A stretch of 64,000 nucleotides of DNA from Pilasporangium apinafurcum (taxonomy: Eukaryota; Oomycota; Peronosporomycetes; Pythiales; Pythiaceae): NCBI GenBank assembly GCA_001600495.1, contig BCKE01000020.1, positions 270,923 to 334,922 on the forward strand. The letters run 5' to 3'. Below the pieces are notes generated by a model. It was not told where the DNA came from. It did no database searches and saw only the letters and a program-made list of their open reading frames with translations. Position numbers and translations under genes: made by a program. This document shows positions 47,361-60,381 of this stretch, in pieces (the first letter of the stretch is position 1; every line of letters starts with the position of its first letter).

Positions 47361-48670
47361 CTAGAGCCATCGGCGCCGTATCTCCGTAACGAATGGCTCA
47401 TTGGAAACCTCAGCGACGGGTTGAAACTGGACGATTGTATCAATCTTGTCCTTGATATCTGGTGTAATCTTGTCTACATACGCCAATGCCTGGAGGTTTT
47501 CGTTCAGTTGGGCGATGCTAGACGCACCAAGTATCACACTTGAGACGTTCTTGTTGGAGGAGGACCATGCCAATGCCAATTGAGTCAACGAACACCCGAC
47601 TTCGTTGGCAACTTGTGCTAATTTGTTCGCCTTCTCCACTTTTTCGTTAAAATCGTTTGAAATCATACCCTTGTAGAGAGGCATCGACAGACGAGATCCC
47701 TGTGTACAAAATAAAATCGTAAAGAATGCTGTCTGGGTCATGCTGTATCATACCAAACCGGAATTACCTCTGGAATTCCATTGCTGTATTTGCCCGTCAA
47801 GATCCCGGACGCCAGCGGGGACCATGTTGTAAGACCGTAGCCATATTTCTATAGAGGTATACAGTTGAGCCTTACTACATTTAGCACAATAAGGAGTGGC
47901 ATCAAGTGAGAAATCTATCGACGTTTGGTCTGATACCTTGTAGAGGTTGACGTAGTCATATTCCACACGAGAGCGTTCCAAGATATGGTATTGAGGCTGC
48001 TCGAACATCTGCATATACATTAACAGAAAGATAACACGAACGTGTAAATATCATGGTCGTGCCAAGAGAGAGAAAAGATAATCAGCAACAATACCGGACG
48101 CATTAAACCAAGACGATCGGCAATTTCACAGGCTTGAATGATATTGTGTGAGCTCCACTCACTCGTACCCCAGTAAAGCGCCCAACCTTGTTCAATCACG
48201 TAGTTCATCGCACGGACAGTTTCTTCGATAGGCGTGTACGGATCTGGTCGATGGCAGAAGATTAAATCCACGTACTCTTGGTCAAGTCGCTTCAGCGAAG
48301 CTTTGGCGCCTTCAATAATATGCTTACGACTCAATCCGGAATCGTTTGGCCCACCTTGGAACCGTTTGCTGCCAGAATAGAATTTCGTACTGATGACTAA
48401 ATCCTCACGAGCCCAAACACCATGTTCGATGCCCTTTTTGATAATTTGGCCCATGATGATCTCAGATTGTCCATTTGCATAACTCTCGGAATTATCAAAG
48501 AAGTTGATACCATGTTTGTAGGCATGCTCCATGATGGCGTAAGCTTTGTCAAAGTTGAGTTTTTCATCAAAAGTGGCCCAACTGCCCAACGAAAATGTTG
48601 AGACCAAGAGCCCGGTGTTACCAAGGAACCGGTACTTCATCGCATTCGTGATTGGAGCGCTCATGGTCAT
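47361..48670 (-). CDS. Aldo-keto reductase, K+ channel beta-subunit (Kv-beta) type
   Basis: Exons 48095-48670, 47937-48008, 47768-47848 and 47361-47699, all phase 0, give 355 residues. It is a TIM-barrel NADPH-dependent reductase. The tetrad is present: Asp and Tyr in [14 protein letters not shown], Lys in ISTKFYSG and His in IFCHRPDP. The segments [28 protein letters not shown] and the C-terminal [16 protein letters not shown] (NADP phosphate site) match the Kv-beta/AKR6 branch. In that branch the protein may reduce carbonyls or sense redox state for a channel; here only the family is supported. I start at [17 protein letters not shown] (48670); a longer start at 48712 is possible. Confidence 0.9.
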
Positions 48671-49011
48671 TGAAGGGGAACCTGAAATGTGAACTGACAG
48701 ATGATTGTGCAAAATGCAGAATCAGATCCAACTAATTTCGTGTGTTTTTCTATTTACGGAAATTGCATAGATGTTTCCAAGTAAATTATTAAATATGGAT
48801 TTGCCATTTATCGAATCCATATCGTATGCATGACACACATGATAACGACATAATTTATCGGGTCGGGTGATACTATGCTGCTTGGTTCTCAAACTCGGAT
48901 TGGGTATTAAAGGTTACATTTTTTTACATTACGGGATCGGATATGGTTATGTCGGATCCAGAAAATTCGATTGATGACACCAGTCTTTGAGACAACTGCC
49001 GAGTGCAGACA
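48671..49011. other. Intergenic region between divergent genes
   Basis: About 0.34 kb, AT-rich, between the starts of the aldo-keto reductase and the AAA+ gene; likely a shared promoter. No gene or repeat seen. Confidence 0.5.
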
Positions 49012-51533
49012 ATGAGAAGAATGCTGAAGACAAGAAATGCTCAACTACTCGCTATCGCCGCGCAAACAAAGCCACAGCGCGTCATCAGAACACACGCTTT
49101 GCGGTATATATCCCAGTTGAATACAAATTGCGGACAAACGACTGTATTGGTCGTACCAGTGATCGGTAATAGACAGGTAATGTATAAAATTGATCCGACA
49201 GTTGGATGCTTTGGTTGCATCAATACTGGAATCGAGTCACGAGCAACGATAACATATAGTAATACGGTGTTTTTGTTCATGTTATAGTGGGGGAAGTATG
49301 AGAAACTACAGAATAATGCTAACATGGGTCGAGCGAGTGCATCGCCTTCTTCTATTGCAGCGTTGATGGGCGCTGCGGCTGCTTTCGCTGGCTTGGCAAT
49401 GACGGATGTCGAGTCGTCGCACGCTGAAGCAATTCCTGGTAGCGGCGAAAAGGTATGAACTTATGTTTAAGTCATTAAATGCGTTTAATATTGGCAAATT
49501 TTGCTGAGCGTTACTGCCGGTTGCATAGCATTTTCAATATGCCGAGGTTGTGGATGTCATTCGCGATCAAGTATCGGAGTTCCGATCGACACTGAAAAAC
49601 GCCGACACGCGCATCCCCAAGGCATTTCCCATCCAGAAAATCGGCATTTCACGCATCCATGCGCCTAATGGTGTCGCGACGATCCGCATTGAGTTTGTGT
49701 GCCCTCCGTTCGTGGACCAGGAAGCGATCCTCGGTCGGTTCTTGATGGATCTACAGAAAACACACACAACATCTTCAGCTGATGCAACTGCGACAATAAA
49801 GCAACCGATCGAAGTTGTCCCAGTATCACCAGAGGCAGAGACTTCGAAATCGGTTGTCGAGGCCACCGAACAACCAGCCGTGAGTTACTTGTACGCGAAT
49901 GGCCGTGGATCCTTCCAATTCGTAAGAGATACCTCTGCAAGTTTTACGCAACAAGGCAGACGTGGCAGCAAGTTTGTTTTCTACAAGGACGAATACTTGA
50001 CGCAAAACGAAATCGACGCAGTGGTGGCAGCCTACAAGGAAATCTACTCGTATCCGCACGTGCACGCGTTCTTTAAGCACGACCTGAACACATCGCGCAG
50101 GAAAATGCTATCGGACCGAGCGCAGAAGAGTACAAACCCGGGACCAGCGACGAATTTAAAGGTATGAAACGCGATGGTTCTTAGTGCACCCTATTGTATC
50201 ATACCAAGTAGATTGTTAATCTTACATTGCCAAGTGTAGGATGAAGCGATCCAGCAGTTGCAGACACTCGGAATTGACGTATTTGAGGCATCACAAGGAG
50301 ACGATAGCCTGGATTGGGATAGTCTGGTATGAAGATCAGACGATTTTGTTGTGTTAGCAGTCTCTTACTTTCAATATGATTGACTCACATTATTATGGCT
50401 TTTTTATTATGGCTTTTTGTGCGTATGTACAGGCTGGTTATGACAATGTGAAGCAAGAGATTGAGGATACAGTGGTCTTGGCTTTGCAAAACCCGGAATT
50501 ATATGAACGTATCGCAGAGAAAACCCGCCGTCGTTATGAAAGCAATCGGCCACGCGCAGTTCTGTTTGAAGGTCCTCCTGGAACGGGAAAGACCCTGAGT
50601 GCTCGAATCATCGCGCAACAAGCAGGAATTCCAATGATTCACATCGCCATCGAAAGCGTTGTGTCGAAATGGTACGGCGACAGCGAGAAGAAGATGTCCG
50701 CGATCTTTGATGCTTGTGAGAAATTGGATGGCGCCATCATTTTCATTGACGAGGTACGAACTGAAAATGGCGTACCAGGTGCCTTATCTATAGTCTCATA
50801 CGATTTGGTTTCGTGTAGATTGATGCTTTGGCTGGCGATCGATCGGGAGGCATGATGCACGAAGCATCACGTAGAATTCTATCCGTGTTGCTGCAGAAAG
50901 TGGAAGGCTTTTCGTCCGCAAAGAAGACGACTGTCATTTGTGCGACAAACAGGTATTGTAGACATATGAAGACATTGCATTGGATGAAGTCCAACTAGCC
51001 GTTTTCTAATATAATTGTGTCTATTCATTTTTCAATGCGTAGAAAGCAGGATCTGGATTCTGCGTTGATCAGCCGCTTTGATCTCTGCATTCGATATGAT
51101 CTCCCGGACGAAAACACGCGACGAGCAGTTTTTGAAAGGTATTAAATCGAGTATCACTAGACTTCATGGGTTATAGCATCTATCCATCAATATCTTACGC
51201 ACATAATTCTTGTTTCTGCTATAGGTATGCGAAACAGCTCTCACTGGATGAATTATCACAGTTAGCAGCCATTTCGACGGGCTTCTCATGCAGAGATATT
51301 AAAGAGGTGAGTGTGTCAGTTGAAGCATGTAAATCGCGTCAAAGAGCTTAAAAGTACTAATTGCTTCTGTAAAACAGATTTGTGAGTATGCTGAACGGAA
51401 GTGGGCGTCGAAGGTATTGAAAAAGGAGGTGACAGATGAGCTACCAACGCTGCAGTCATACATCGAAGCGACCAAGGTTCACACACTTGGGATTACTCCA
51501 CAAAGTTCGCTTTCGGATGTTTATGAAGCGTAA
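49012..51533 (+). CDS. AAA+ ATPase with predicted mitochondrial presequence
   Basis: Nine exons: 49012-49176, 49288-49452, 49529-50161, 50240-50326, 50433-50753, 50819-50952, 51043-51138, 51225-51306 and 51378-51533; 612 residues in phase. The first 45 residues are rich in Arg, Ala, Gln and Leu without acids (MRRMLKTRNAQLLAIAAQTK), like a matrix presequence, and a hydrophobic stretch (AALMGAAAAFAGLAM) follows at about residue 75-90. The AAA domain has Walker A GPPGTGKT (about 397-404), pore-loop region VSKWYGDSEKK, Walker B GAIIFIDE (about 450-457), sensor 1 TTVICATNR and Arg finger region SRFDLCIRYDLPD. It resembles meiotic-clade or ATAD-type single-AAA proteins. Substrate unknown; the targeting is inferred. 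Confidence 0.82.
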
Positions 51534-52033
51534 TTATCTACACTTGTAGCCATGGATGCATAGATGATCTGTCTACCTAGCGTCAGTTATAAAATAGTAG
51601 AATTGACGAGTTTGGTTAGCCTTGCGCGATATTTTATTTGAGTCTGTGGGGAACAGAACCAGACTTATCAACCAAAGTATGAACTGATCAAGCTGTTTCC
51701 GAGTCAACTGGATTGCTGTGCTGATATACCTCTGTGAGGGCTGCGATGACATACTTCTCTAGTTGATCCGTGAATCGATAAATTGTGATGCTAGCTATGG
51801 ATAAACGACGCATTTTTGCTTTTCCACTTCACTTCATGTCATTTTAAGATGCAGAAGCAAAGCAAAAGCGCCGCTTGTCAATCCTATCACTGTTTCGATT
51901 GAATGTTCTGCTGTGTATTTGGTAGCTAAAATTGCTGTTGGAACCATAATGTACTTTATCTTGTCACTACACTGCACGCTACCCCATACAAATCTGCTGC
52001 ACGGATAGGAAAACCATGCTTGCTGTCACTGTT
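51534..52033. other. Intergenic region between convergent genes
   Basis: 0.5 kb between the stops of the AAA+ gene and the ZIP4 gene. No coding signal or repeat recognised. Confidence 0.5.
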
Positions 52034-55000
52034 TCAGCACTTCTTGCCTCCTGCGTTCGCATTCAAGAAGTATTGATATTGCCCTTGAAGGTCTTGGCTA
52101 AACTTGCTCCTTAGCATTTCACATTTTTCTATTGCAAACACATAAAATTAGCAATTTCGTAAGAGATACAAGTTCCTAAAGAGCACAGAGAAATGATTTA
52201 GTCACCAAGAATAACTAGCGACAGCTTCATAAACTTCTTTGCTTCATCATAATCTTCATTTCGGTGATACATTATTCCCTATTTCAACGATGATGAGTCA
52301 GCTTAAGTATAGCAATAGAGAGCGACGATGTTTACTCACGATATTCCACGATTTACCCACAAACCACTCTGCGTCGTTTTCAGGTATCATGATTTCCAGA
52401 CTGTCACAAAGCTGGATAAGTTGCTCAAGCCATTCAAAAGCATCGGTCTTTGTTTCTGCAAGATTGACGAGTCTCCGAAAAAGATAACAGAGTTTGTCGG
52501 GAGTGGTAGAGCTGCCTTGTAGCATAATCTGCAATCTGCATCACGCAATTCACAGTCATCACAGCGAGCTCAACATAGTTCCAATCATTGCTCGGTACCC
52601 GTATCTAAACAGATTGCTTGCAAGGCACCTATATTTTGATCTGACCTGAACATTAATTATCATATGAGTTAAAGCTACGAGGTATGTGAAATACTATTTT
52701 GTGCTCAACATACCTCGACTGCTTCATCAAATCTAGTCGCGTACAATACAAGTTCTAAAATAGAGACACATTCTTCAGAGTTTTGTGTATATAATTTCCA
52801 CCATCAACGGCTATTACCTGCAACTTCTATAAATTCGTCAACGTTTCGTGGAAATTGATCCTGGCATAGCTCTAGCATGCCATCAGTATTTGAATCAAAT
52901 AGCCTCAATTTGATTGCTAGTACTGATTTCGCCTAGTTCAAGTACATACGAGTTAATAAAAGTGATGACAGACGGAAATTCATATAGATTTACCAGATAT
53001 TGCATGTCATCACTACTTTCACAGCCTTTATCACCAAAGGATTGTTTAAGGCGACCAATGATAGAAAGCACATTTCGCAAGCTATCTTTGTCTAGTGACT
53101 CGAAATGCTTCATATTTGAACTGACCGCTGCTAGCAGACATTGAGACTCACGATGCTGTAGTGGTGATTTGTCCTGATATATGTCGCACGCTCGTTTGGC
53201 GATGTCCGCCGCCAAAATGAAATATTTAGATTGCTCAGTGCTTTTGGCAATGTTAAAACTTTGTGAAATATAAGAATGTATAAATAATAAGCCGCATCCA
53301 AACATACAAACGAGAATGTAGATATACCTCATGCTGTAGAACCACTCGAATACCGACGGGGAGCCGAGATTAGACTTATCAGCGGTATGGTTTGTGGAAA
53401 CTTCCAAAAGCATGCTTGCATACGTCAGAAATTTCTCCTGATATGAGCTTTCATTTCCAGATGTTGGTGATAGCCGTTGTGCCAAACATTTATACGCGAC
53501 TTGAGCAGTGCTTTGCAGCAAAAATCCGGCCGGAAGCAAACACGATTTACTCTTTGCTGTGATGGCCAATGTACAAAGCTCATCAAGAACTCTTAGTACG
53601 ATAAGCTGCTTGTCAGGACCAGCGCTGTTTGCTGCTTTTCCAAATACGAGTAAATCTTGAATCTGAAAGTCCTCAAGCTCCTTAAGGCGCTGTACAATCG
53701 ATATCAAGCGCTGTTCTGTCTCATTTTGACCCACGTCCACTTGTAGGAGAACCAAAAAAAGCGAATAAAGAGAATTTTTCGTGGGATCTGAGTCAAAAGC
53801 ATCCTCAGCCCACCTCAAAGCTTCACCATTTCGCTCGATCTTGAGGTTTGCTTGTGACATTATTCTGTGCATATCAAGACAAATGAGTTTAGGGATGCAC
53901 TACAAAGACAATCAGATGAGAATGTAGCTCGTAACCGCATGAATGCACCAGCCTCCTGCTTTGTCTTAGCCAGTGCCAAACCGAAATCTGCCCACTCTAT
54001 GCAATCCTGCGTAATGTCACGATAAGTCAGAGTTGGTTGTTTGTTAGATGTACATGCGACTTACCTCGTAATTGCTTGAATTATAGAGGTGCTGTGTTGT
54101 CTCAAAGATAGTCCGATGAAGACGACATACGTGCTTAGCGTCGGATTCATGCGCTTCGCTATAGATTTCAACAAAAAATATCATATTAAAAGCTAGCTCC
54201 TGTAGTAAACTCATCATGTATCACCTTCTATTCTCTTGCATAAGGGAGGCGATACGCTTTAGTTCACTAATGGCAAGCTTTTGCTTTTCAGGTACTTCAG
54301 AAAGAGCAAGATTGCATGCAAGATCAAGATTGATTTCGAGTGTGTTTTCGCCGTAGTTTTTTTCAAGGTCATGATAAATTTTGAGTGATTCATTTGAGAA
54401 GGACGACGCTTGTGCATACAGTCGTGCTCCTTGAAGGGAATGTTCCAAGTTATCTTGCTGAAACAAAATCTTGAGCGAATGCACAGCCTTTTCCGAAAGA
54501 TTTGTTCTCACGTAGAGCTTTGTCATTGCCAATAGAGCTCCAGAATCTCTCTTGAAAGGCAGGAGTGAAAAGCATGCTTCTGCTCTGTCCACATCTTCCA
54601 TTGCTGAAAGGGATTCGAGAAGATTCATCAGCACGTGTTGTCTGAACGTTTGAATACACTCTATTTCGGAGTCGTCTTCAGACATATCCATTGAATCACA
54701 TATACGAATCACTTCTTCTGTATATGCAATCTGTTGATGGTGTTGGTTGGATTGCCTGTATCCGTCGCTTATCTCCTTCATCAGTTTGAGTAAATCGCTA
54801 GTACATGAAGACATATACGGAAGCATCATCTGTAGATCATGAAGAGCTTCTGTAATCCCGTTGTCGTCATCCGTAATGAGTTTATCGCCTTCATTGAGTA
54901 ATTTTAACACACGTATCCGATCCATTGAAAAGTCCCATAAATCTTCCAATATCTCCTCCAACTCCAGGCCACTTTTGAACCTTGTCAGATGAGCGAGTCC

Positions 55001-55567
55001 AATTTGAGACCAAATCTTGCCTGCGCTAGCTAATGCATCTTTTCCGAACTCCAAATATTGATGGCAATTCTCGCAATCAAGTGCTGCGCTCTCCAGTAGT
55101 AAAGCTCCAACACGACCGAATGACCGGAGCACATCGACGCATTCGTTCATATAGTGTCCGCCATGGGCAGAAGCTGCCGGATCTTGTCTATCAACACTTT
55201 TCGAACACATCACCGCAAGCCCCATAACTTTTGCTGCTAGATATCGAGCTATAACAAGCTGATACCGAGGGAATTCATTGATTTCCATAGTCTCTTTTCT
55301 CTCCTTCTCCTTCGATTCAAAGATCTTGAATGTAGTACGAGACACATTATATAGCATAATACCCGCATCCATCAATCGCGATCCAGAGAGTTCAAGTACC
55401 CGCTGCGTTCCAAACGCATTCACCTGATGATGTAATGACTCTAGTGAAATGAGCAATTCAGAGACAATACCCGGAAGCGCTGCTTTGTCGTTATGTGTCA
55501 TTCGTTCCAAGCTGCTCTTCACCGTGTCGATGAGCTTCAACATCGGAACTGCGTTGTCTTCCTCCAT
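52034..55567 (-). CDS. ZIP4: Meiotic TPR protein ZIP4/SPO22 (TEX11) homolog
   Basis: Eleven exons: 54225-55567, 54065-54158, 53936-54006, 53328-53864, 52924-53258, 52818-52871, 52714-52754, 52575-52604, 52340-52528, 52206-52278 and 52034-52128. Phases agree throughout and give 953 residues, against about 936-975 for plant ZIP4 and yeast Spo22. The protein is made of TPR-like helical pairs, for example ALRWAEDAFDSDPTKNSLYS and CIEWADFGLALAKTKQEAG. The C-terminal SPO22 signature reads AEWFVGKSWNI, then GIMYHRNEDYDEAKKFMKLS, then LVILEKCEML. ZIP4 is a ZMM factor that links the synaptonemal complex to class I crossovers. One exon is only 30 nt (52575-52604) with a weak donor (GTTGAG), the least certain join. 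The final exon is not visible as a normal ORF and was found from phase. Confidence 0.82.
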
Positions 55568-55857
55568 TGGTTGTTCTGCTTCTTTTTCGTCGCCGTCTAT
55601 GCTTCTGTCTTTGTCTTCTATTCCGCGTGTTAATAGCAGTATTAGTGTGCGCGCATTGGGGTGGATGAAGCTTCATCCTGCCTTCTCTAGACGAATGAAT
55701 TGAAGGACCATCACTCTAACTTCAACTCGCAAAAGGAAACCCCTTTAAATACGATCTCATATCTCCTCAAAATAAATACCCCCTATTTTATATATATTAT
55801 TATTACCTCTTTTAATTAATAATCCATCACTTGACCTGAACAACAACACAGTTGGCG
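55568..55857. promoter_or_regulatory. Shared promoter region of divergent ZIP4 and MRH genes
   Basis: 290 bp between two start codons, AT-rich toward the MRH gene (a TATATATATTATTATTACC-like run near 55790-55807). A bidirectional promoter is inferred from the arrangement only. Confidence 0.45.
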
Positions 55858-57219
55858 ATGATCATGAAGCGGAACGTGGTGGCACGTGTCTTGCTCACAC
55901 TTGCGCTTAGTAGCGTATTGTGCGATGCTGCACCCAGAGTGAGCATTCGAATCGTCCCTCGCCCGAAGCTTGTCGAGGAGCAGAGCGTGGTGAAAGGCCC
56001 TGTACCATTTCGTCAGCCTATGTTTGTGCAAGGTTAGTGATGGTGCGGATGAAATAAGCACTCTTCTATATCGTTGTCCTTCGCTGACCTTTTTTTAAAT
56101 GAACTCGATGAACGTTGTATGCCTGCAGGCCCGTTTTCTAATGAGTTACATTCACTTGATTGCCTTAAAGAGAACCAAGTGATGATTCAGGACGAGGCGT
56201 ACGTGTAACACTGGCTTTGATATGGATTTCGTTGCAGAATTTGACGTTCATATTCCTTTCAGCGCCCTCCTCGATATATGTCTATTAAGGAACGTGACAT
56301 TAGTCCAAGTGCCGAAAAAGATGGAAGAGAGTGAAGAAGCTGAGGAGGAAAACAGAAAAATTCTCGGGTATGTTATAGTTCGAGTCAGCAACACGCTTAT
56401 CTGAAGCGCTTATGGATCCACACTGACTCAATGCTGTTTCCGTTTCATTCGTATATGTGAATATATAGTATATTTCATGGCTGGAAGGTAGATCCAATAA
56501 CGCTAGAGTACAAGTACATGATCTTTGACGACGGAGATGAATGCGGAGGTGGACAACGGTTTTCCTTTGCGATGGAGCTCGTGCGTGCAGTCAACAAGAA
56601 TGCCAAGCCCCGCGTGTACGACTTCAAACAAACGGGAGAATGTACCTTCGGTGCTCGGGTATATATTCATGTGCCTGATGACGATATACGTTCCCCACTT
56701 GGCATTCATTCACCTGGTGTGCTCGACATCAGTGATGCATCCGAGACACTTCCACAAGTCTGTGGGGAAATGAAATGCAACTACACGCACGTGACGAATA
56801 AAGTGCGAGGAGTAATGCATCAGGTAATACATAAGATATCCCGTAACGTTAGTCTGATACAGGTCCTAATCACTTACCATTTGAATGATGATCTTTGTAT
56901 TTTTGGTTAGGCGCGTCGACTTCAAAAAATGATAACAAACATGGCATCCGAGAATTCCTCTGTGGCGACTAATTTCACGCTAAATTCTTCTAAATCGGTG
57001 ATCCGATCAACGACGAGTATGCTGGAGCGCGCAATGGAGCTGCTACATTCGATTGAAGACCTGCAGACATCAAATCCTGGAATGAACGTGGCTCCCAATT
57101 TACCGCCCGGAGAAGTGGAGTCCAACTTGGATGATGTGGTCGATAGTGATAACAGTGACGATGTCTCTGAACAAGAGGAGCCAACTCAGCGCGCTGAAGA
57201 GTTTGTAGTCGAGGCTTAA
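55858..57219 (+). CDS. Secreted/ER MRH-domain (mannose-6-phosphate receptor homology) protein
   Basis: Exons 55858-56032, 56129-56198, 56263-56367, 56469-56823 and 56911-57219; 337 residues in phase. The N-terminus is a clear signal peptide (VVARVLLTLALSSVLCDAAP), so the protein enters the ER. The MRH lectin domain is made of ICLLRNVTLVQVP, IFHGWKVDPITLEYKYMIFD, GDECGGGQRFSFAMELV and TGECTFGARVYIHVPD, the order found in glucosidase II beta, GNPTG and OS-9, with paired Cys. A helical acidic tail follows. MRH domains bind mannose-rich N-glycans, so a role in glycoprotein quality control or sorting is expected. No KDEL-type retention signal ends it (FVVEA). The exact partner enzyme cannot be told. 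Confidence 0.78.
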
Positions 57220-57414
57220 CATTTATTGCGAGTATTGATGTAGCTTAGATTCGTCATGATTTTGTCCAAATCCGTGTACCAGTGTTGGAGAAATCGTATG
57301 CGGAATCCTGTCTGCAAGTGCTCTCTTTGTTCTACTTCATACTGGTTATCCAATCGTAGTGTGTTTAGCAGGACCAGAATAGAACCACCTGCTTGATCGT
57401 CGAAGCACGTGAAA

Positions 57415-60172
57415 ATGGAAAGGATGCGGTATGATCAATATAGTGGTTACTACACACCATTCGAAAACAATGCTGTAGCTGTGCAAAATGCAATTCTGTT
57501 CCATCGGCGTCAAGTTTTGGAACGAGAAATCCAACAAATTCAGCAACGACAGCGTGCAGATGTCAGAAAAGAGCAAAAGCGCAACCTGAAGTAGGATTGT
57601 CAGCAGGCACTCGAGAGTCGATTATCTCGTAACAGTGCTTCTCATTGTTGTAGGGCACATGCGGACCAGCTTGAAGAGCAAATTGCTGCTTACGAGGTTT
57701 GTGATGTCAGAATGAAGCGAAAATATAGCATTCGATCCTTACACGCTGCCATACATTATCCTTGCGTAGCTATCGCTTTCAGTAAATACTCTACCATGTG
57801 CATCGAAGGCTGGTCAGGATAATAATGATGGACAAACATCGTGCTTCTCCCCGCAAAAGCATCTCCATCCACCCGAGGCGATGTTACAAGGACTTCAAGA
57901 ACACCCACAGACAGTTCAAGATATGCTCACTTTGCTTATTCAACAAAATAATGACCTCAAGTCTCTGTTGGCTCACAACTTGCCTGGGTAAGATGCATTG
58001 GTCAGATTTGGGCATCCTGCAACTAATTTCACACATGATGCATCAGTAAACACTCAAGTGATATTCCAGTATCTTCGATCATACCATCATCCAATGGTGC
58101 TCAATCGCATAATAATATCCCCATTCATTCCGCTGTTCCTGAAGTTGGGGAAAGCCTTCATATGCACACCGCTACTTCCAACCTTGCAGACTCATCTCAA
58201 AGCAAACTCGGTAGAATATCGAATACGTTGGACTCCAGCAATACGAAAAGTTCTCTATCAAAATTGCCGGACATGGAACTTCGTTCTGTAAATGCGCCAA
58301 AGGCAGCTCCAGCAATGATTATTCCTGAAGTAGAGTGGACAGAGGAGGACGAACAGGTTTATTACTCAGCTGACTGTGCCCTTCATATTTCCAGATCTCT
58401 ATTCACGTTGTTCTGTTTCAATGGTATCGTAGATGTTAGACAAACTGGATTCTTCCGAATTAATAGAAGACCTGCTCCCTTTGCCAAATGTGGGAAAGAT
58501 CCAACCAAACATTGACATGAAGAGCGCGTCAAATGACAGTGCCGACGAAACCAAGAAGAAGCAAAGAGATAGGAATGAAAGCCGACAGAAACTGGCTGAG
58601 TTGTTCAAAGCATCAGCCACGAGGAACTCCATTCGAAAGCCGCGCTGGCGAATAGAGATGGATAAAGCAAATGGAAATATCACGCCATTCAGCGAGGAAG
58701 AAAGCGAACCTATGCAGCCCATACAGATATTTCGTTCTGTTGTCTGGGCAGTTAGAATGGCCTTGGAGCTGCAGAAGCTATTGTTGGAGAAGAAACTGGA
58801 GCAAAAAGAAAAGGCAATGCATGTAAGTGCATCAATAGTTTTTTGTTGCATTTTTAGAATTGCAAACTTTTACATTGATCTGCCTGGCGCTATCACATGT
58901 AGGACTTTGATACCATGGTAACTGCATATTTTGACGCTACGCGTGGTTGGCTCGGCAGGATCATGAAAATTCCTCTCCAATCAATTTTACAGGAGCCATC
59001 TTTAGATATGGATATCAGCGTCAAGAATGGATTCGCCTCGTCCGTGTCAAAAGGATTTGTCAAAAAATTTGCAGCACTATTGGCACGTCGGTCTGAATCG
59101 ATGGACAAGAGTACGTCTGAGAGCATCGTAGACGATACGAAGCTAGTAAAACTCAAAGTACGAGCCAAAGGAATTGTAAATGACCTAGCCAAGGCAATTG
59201 AACGAAAGGAGATTCCGCCAGGAATTATCGGCTTTTGGAAGCGGCTCACATCAGATGGAGTATACTTTCCGCCATCGGTAAGCACTTTGACTAGCTAATT
59301 AATATGTTTGGAATTGCATTATTGTGTGATTATTCTTATATGCACATAACTATTGGGTAGTATACTTTATTTCCCCAGGAGCTCCAGTGGCTTCAGTTTG
59401 ACTCACTTGGCGCCACACATCATATGCTTGATGATGCAAGACTAACGCAGTTATCTAATCAACCGATAGAAGCTGGAGGGACTGATGAAGAGAGCGATAG
59501 TCAAACCAATAACCAAACTGTCTCGCGCTTCCACATGGTTTTGTTGAATTTCATCTTTGTGCGGATCTTGATTCCTCATGTCATCCTTCGACCATGGCAA
59601 GTCGAGATTGGCTCCAGGAATCTCAGCAAGCAGGTCTCAACTAACCTTAAAAATCTCGCTACGGTTCTATACCTCATCTGTCAGCAGATATCACCCCTGC
59701 CAGCCATAATGCTATCCAGCGGTAAAGATAAGCCACCACGAACGTTGACAGGGGATCAAGGCAATCAAAGTGATAGCATCTCAAATCAGCCACCAGAGGT
59801 ATCTAGCGACAAAGGGCATAACAAAGGGACCACTGGAGGCAATGATGAAGAATTATTTACTAACAACGACCTCGACGAGACACGTTTTCTATCTATCAGC
59901 GAAATCGGGAATCTTCTTATTGCAGAAAGGAATTTTCCTACCAAAGACCAGAGGATGATACAATTTATCCATGAACAGCAGGTATGTCCATGGAGATCCA
60001 GTATGTACTAAACATTCAAAATACAGCTTTGAAGTCACATGTACTCTCTGTCTCATAGAAGAAGCTTCGGGATGCTCTTGCTTTACTTCAAACACAGTTG
60101 CATCCGCCTACAGTAGCGCCACCATACCCCATGCCATCAGATCTTGCCTCTAAAGACGATACGAAAAGTTAA
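57415..60172 (+). CDS. Coiled-coil protein of unknown function, eight exons
   Basis: Exons 57415-57590, 57654-57696, 57770-57987, 58047-58356, 58433-58822, 58903-59277, 59379-59981 and 60059-60172 join in phase to 742 residues. The N-terminus contains a strong coiled coil (RREIQ-type heptads: LFHRRQVLEREIQQIQQRQR). A Ser/Asn-rich middle follows, then a second basic helix region (ALELQKLLLEKKLEQKEKAM) and a folded alpha-helical part with WLGRIMKIPLQSILQ and GFWKRLTSDGVYFPPSEL. I recognise no family and no catalytic motif. The combination of coiled coils and helical domain would suit a cytoskeletal or centrosomal scaffold, but that is only a guess. It converges with the RING gene 209 bp away. 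Confidence 0.7.
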
Positions 60173-60381
60173 GAACAGGAATACCGGTCATTGTTGTTGT
60201 ATCCACTGCAAATATCTGTCATTCATATGTTTATCGCTTTGTCGTTTTCTCATATGCTACACAAACTACAACCTTCTTCACTGACAAATGTGCACCTGAA
60301 GGAACAATATCTTGCCTCGGTTCCATAGAAGCACTCATAAAAATATGTGGGGATTTTATCTTGTCTTGACTTTGATGGCGT

